In this document: in pieces, positions 62,804 through 64,000 of the stretch
Numbering within the stretch: the first letter of the stretch is position 1
Layout: the number at the start of each line of letters is the position of its first letter
NCBI GenBank assembly: GCA_963169915.1
Contig: CAUJEM010000075.1
Coordinates: forward strand, 62,001-126,000
Direction of reading: 5' to 3'
DNA from: Myxococcota bacterium
GTDB taxonomy: Bacteria; Myxococcota_A; Polyangia; Polyangiales; Polyangiaceae
DNA length: 64,000 bases
Notes under the pieces: model-generated
Told to the model about the DNA's origin: nothing
The model's database searches: none
The model's input: only the letters and a program-made list of their open reading frames with translations
Program-made: the position numbers and the translations under genes

Positions 62804-63793
62804 TCACGTCGCGCCGGCGGGCGCGCCCCAGCTCCCGAGCACGTAAGAGAAGACCAAGGGCGCCACGATGGTGGCGTCGGACTCGATGATCCAAGCCGGC
62901 GTGTCCACGTCGAGCTTGTGCCAGGTGATCTTCTCCTTCGGAGTGCAGCCGCTGTACGAGCCGTAGGAGGTGGTGCTGTCCCCCACCTGACAGTAGTAGC
63001 CCCAGTACGGCACCTCGTCCTCGAGATCCAGCCGGAGGAGCGGCACGGTGCAGAGCGCGAAATCCCCTGCGATGCCGCCGCCGATCTGGAAGAACCCCGC
63101 GCGGGCCTCGCGGCTGACGCTACGATACCAGTCGATGAGCGCCGTCATGTACTCGATGCCCGTCTTCAGGACGTCGATGGACAGCTCCCCTCGCACCACC
63201 CGGGCCGCGAACACGTTGCCCAGCGTGGAGTCCTCCCAGCCTGGGACGAACAGCGGCAGCCGCCGCTCCGCCGCGGCCAGCAGCCAGGAGTGCCGCGGAT
63301 CGATCTGGTAAGACTCCTGGAACACCCCCGCGCGCAGCAGCTCGTACAGGTACTCGTGGGGGAAGGCGCGCCGCCCGCTGGCCATGGCCTGCCCCCAAGC
63401 GCCCACGACGCGCGCCTCCACCTGCCGCATGGCCATCGCTTCGGGGATGCAGATGTCCGTCACGCGGTTGAGGCCCTGATCTCTCAACGCCGCCTCCTGC
63501 TCCGGAGACAGGTTGCGCCAGTTCGCGACGCTGACGTACTCCTGGTTGGCGACCAGGTTGAAGAGATCTTCCTCGAGGTTGGCGCCCGTACAGCTGATGG
63601 CGTGCACCTTGCCCTGACGGATCAGCTCCGCGAGCGAGACCCCAAGCTCCGCGGTGCTCATGGCGCCGGCCAGGCTCAGCAGCATCTTTCCACCGCCCTC
63701 GAGGTGGGCGACCCAGCCCTCGGCGGCCTCCACCAGGGTCCGCGCGTTGAAATGCCGGAAATGGTGGCGCAGGATGGCTCGGACCGCGTTCAT
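62804..63793 (-). CDS. Deoxyhypusine-synthase-like protein lacking the active-site lysine
   Basis: 329 residues from ATG 63793; the longer frame upstream has no homology. The deoxyhypusine synthase fold is clear: CTGANLEEDLFN near residue 68, PGWEDSTLGN at 184-193, and GGGIAGDF at 238-245. In eukaryotic and archaeal enzymes the last block reads GGGxxK, and that Lys forms the covalent butyl intermediate. Here the position is Gly243. Bacterial members with this pattern have other or unknown reactions, some thought to be in polyamine or agmatine metabolism. No eIF5A-type substrate exists in typical bacteria. NAD binding is plausible; the reaction is not known. Confidence 0.85.
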   Translation of the reverse strand: MNAVRAILRHHFRHFNARTLVEAAEGWVAHLEGGGKMLLSLAGAMSTAELGVSLAELIRQGKVHAISCTGANLEEDLFNLVANQEYVSVANWRNLSPEQEAALRDQGLNRVTDICIPEAMAMRQVEARVVGAWGQAMASGRRAFPHEYLYELLRAGVFQESYQIDPRHSWLLAAAERRLPLFVPGWEDSTLGNVFAARVVRGELSIDVLKTGIEYMTALIDWYRSVSREARAGFFQIGGGIAGDFALCTVPLLRLDLEDEVPYWGYYCQVGDSTTSYGSYSGCTPKEKITWHKLDVDTPAWIIESDATIVAPLVFSYVLGSWGAPAGAT

Positions 63794-63967
63794 GGCGTCT
63801 CCTCTTCGCGGGCCCGTCGCCGAGCGGGTGATCACGCCGACTCGGCTCGGGATGGCTAGGGGCGGCGTGCCGCCGGTGTAGACAACGCGCGGCTGCTGGA
63901 CGCACACCACGCACATTGCATCACGAGATGCCGAGCTGCCCACGGCTCAGCAGAGCACGCAGGCAGC

Positions 63968-63973
63968 TACCTT
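63968..63973 (+). promoter_or_regulatory. TACCTT -10 box, 6 nt before the last gene of the window
   Basis: TANNNT box with 6 nt to ATG 63980, the same leaderless geometry as at other starts in this window. Confidence 0.4.
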
Positions 63974-63979
63974 GACGCT

Positions 63980-64000
63980 ATGAGCTACCACTGCCACCCC
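63980..64000 (+). CDS. Start of a gene cut by the window edge
   Basis: Only seven codons (MSYHCHP) are visible. The start is supported by a TACCTT box 6 nt upstream and by divergence from the deoxyhypusine-synthase-like gene. Nothing can be said about the product. Confidence 0.35.

Overview
This 64-kb, very G+C-rich window looks like chromosomal DNA of a myxobacterium (Myxococcota). The signs are two proteins built from MopE-type CNGxDDDCNG repeats, a DUF4215 cysteine-rich repeat lipoprotein, two MYXO-CTERM-like C-terminal tails, an MglA-like small GTPase, an NtrC-type sigma-54 activator and an unusually large number of lipobox proteins. I see no phage, insertion sequence, CRISPR array or rRNA. 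The class or genus cannot be fixed from sequence alone.

Layout. 1-7.7 kb: thiolase 3' end, then two translationally coupled cysteine-rich lipoproteins (VWA + MopE + MYXO-CTERM, and MopE + SUMF1-like) and an unknown lipoprotein. 7.6-16.4 kb: one minus-strand operon for a CzcCBA-type heavy-metal RND efflux pump followed by its sensor kinase and NtrC-type regulator. Upstream of it lie a strong -24/-12 promoter, two palindromes and an IHF-like site. 16.6-23.4 kb: a divergent RNase HII-like protein, a large membrane protein of unknown role, then a tight trio of a phosphatase-like multiheme c-type lipoprotein, an MglA paralogue and a Tat-exported CapA-type metallophosphatase. 23.4-28 kb: an MCE (MlaD-like) protein with a barrel-like tail, a CAP-domain protein with an apparent frameshift, and an OmpA-family protein.

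28-34.8 kb: the conserved rpmH-rnpA-yidD-yidC-jag block (ribosome and membrane-protein biogenesis) with rpmG on the opposite strand, then an LpoB/COG3014-like lipoprotein pair and rnk. 34.8-39.6 kb: a PspA-family envelope-stress unit with a coupled exported protein and a YbjN/CesT-like protein with a basic repeat tail, then a secreted trypsin-like protease. 39.7-46.1 kb: guaB, small envelope proteins, a TetR regulator, two tRNA-Ser genes, gcvPB and a small conserved protein. 46.2-56.9 kb: a LysM protein with a coiled-coil lipoprotein, pssA, a PQQ-propeller lipoprotein, an ABC-F ATPase, a thioredoxin-fold lipoprotein, the DUF4215 lipoprotein and a cytochrome c'-like lipoprotein. 57-64 kb: an AlaX editing protein, astB, a Ser/Thr kinase, two unknown lipoproteins, a deoxyhypusine-synthase-like enzyme lacking the usual lysine, and the first codons of another gene.

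A recurring regulatory theme is a TANNNT box 6-7 nt (sometimes 9-11 nt) before the start codon, which suggests leaderless or near-leaderless mRNAs. Many plausible starts lie downstream of the longest open frame, and those revised starts are used here.
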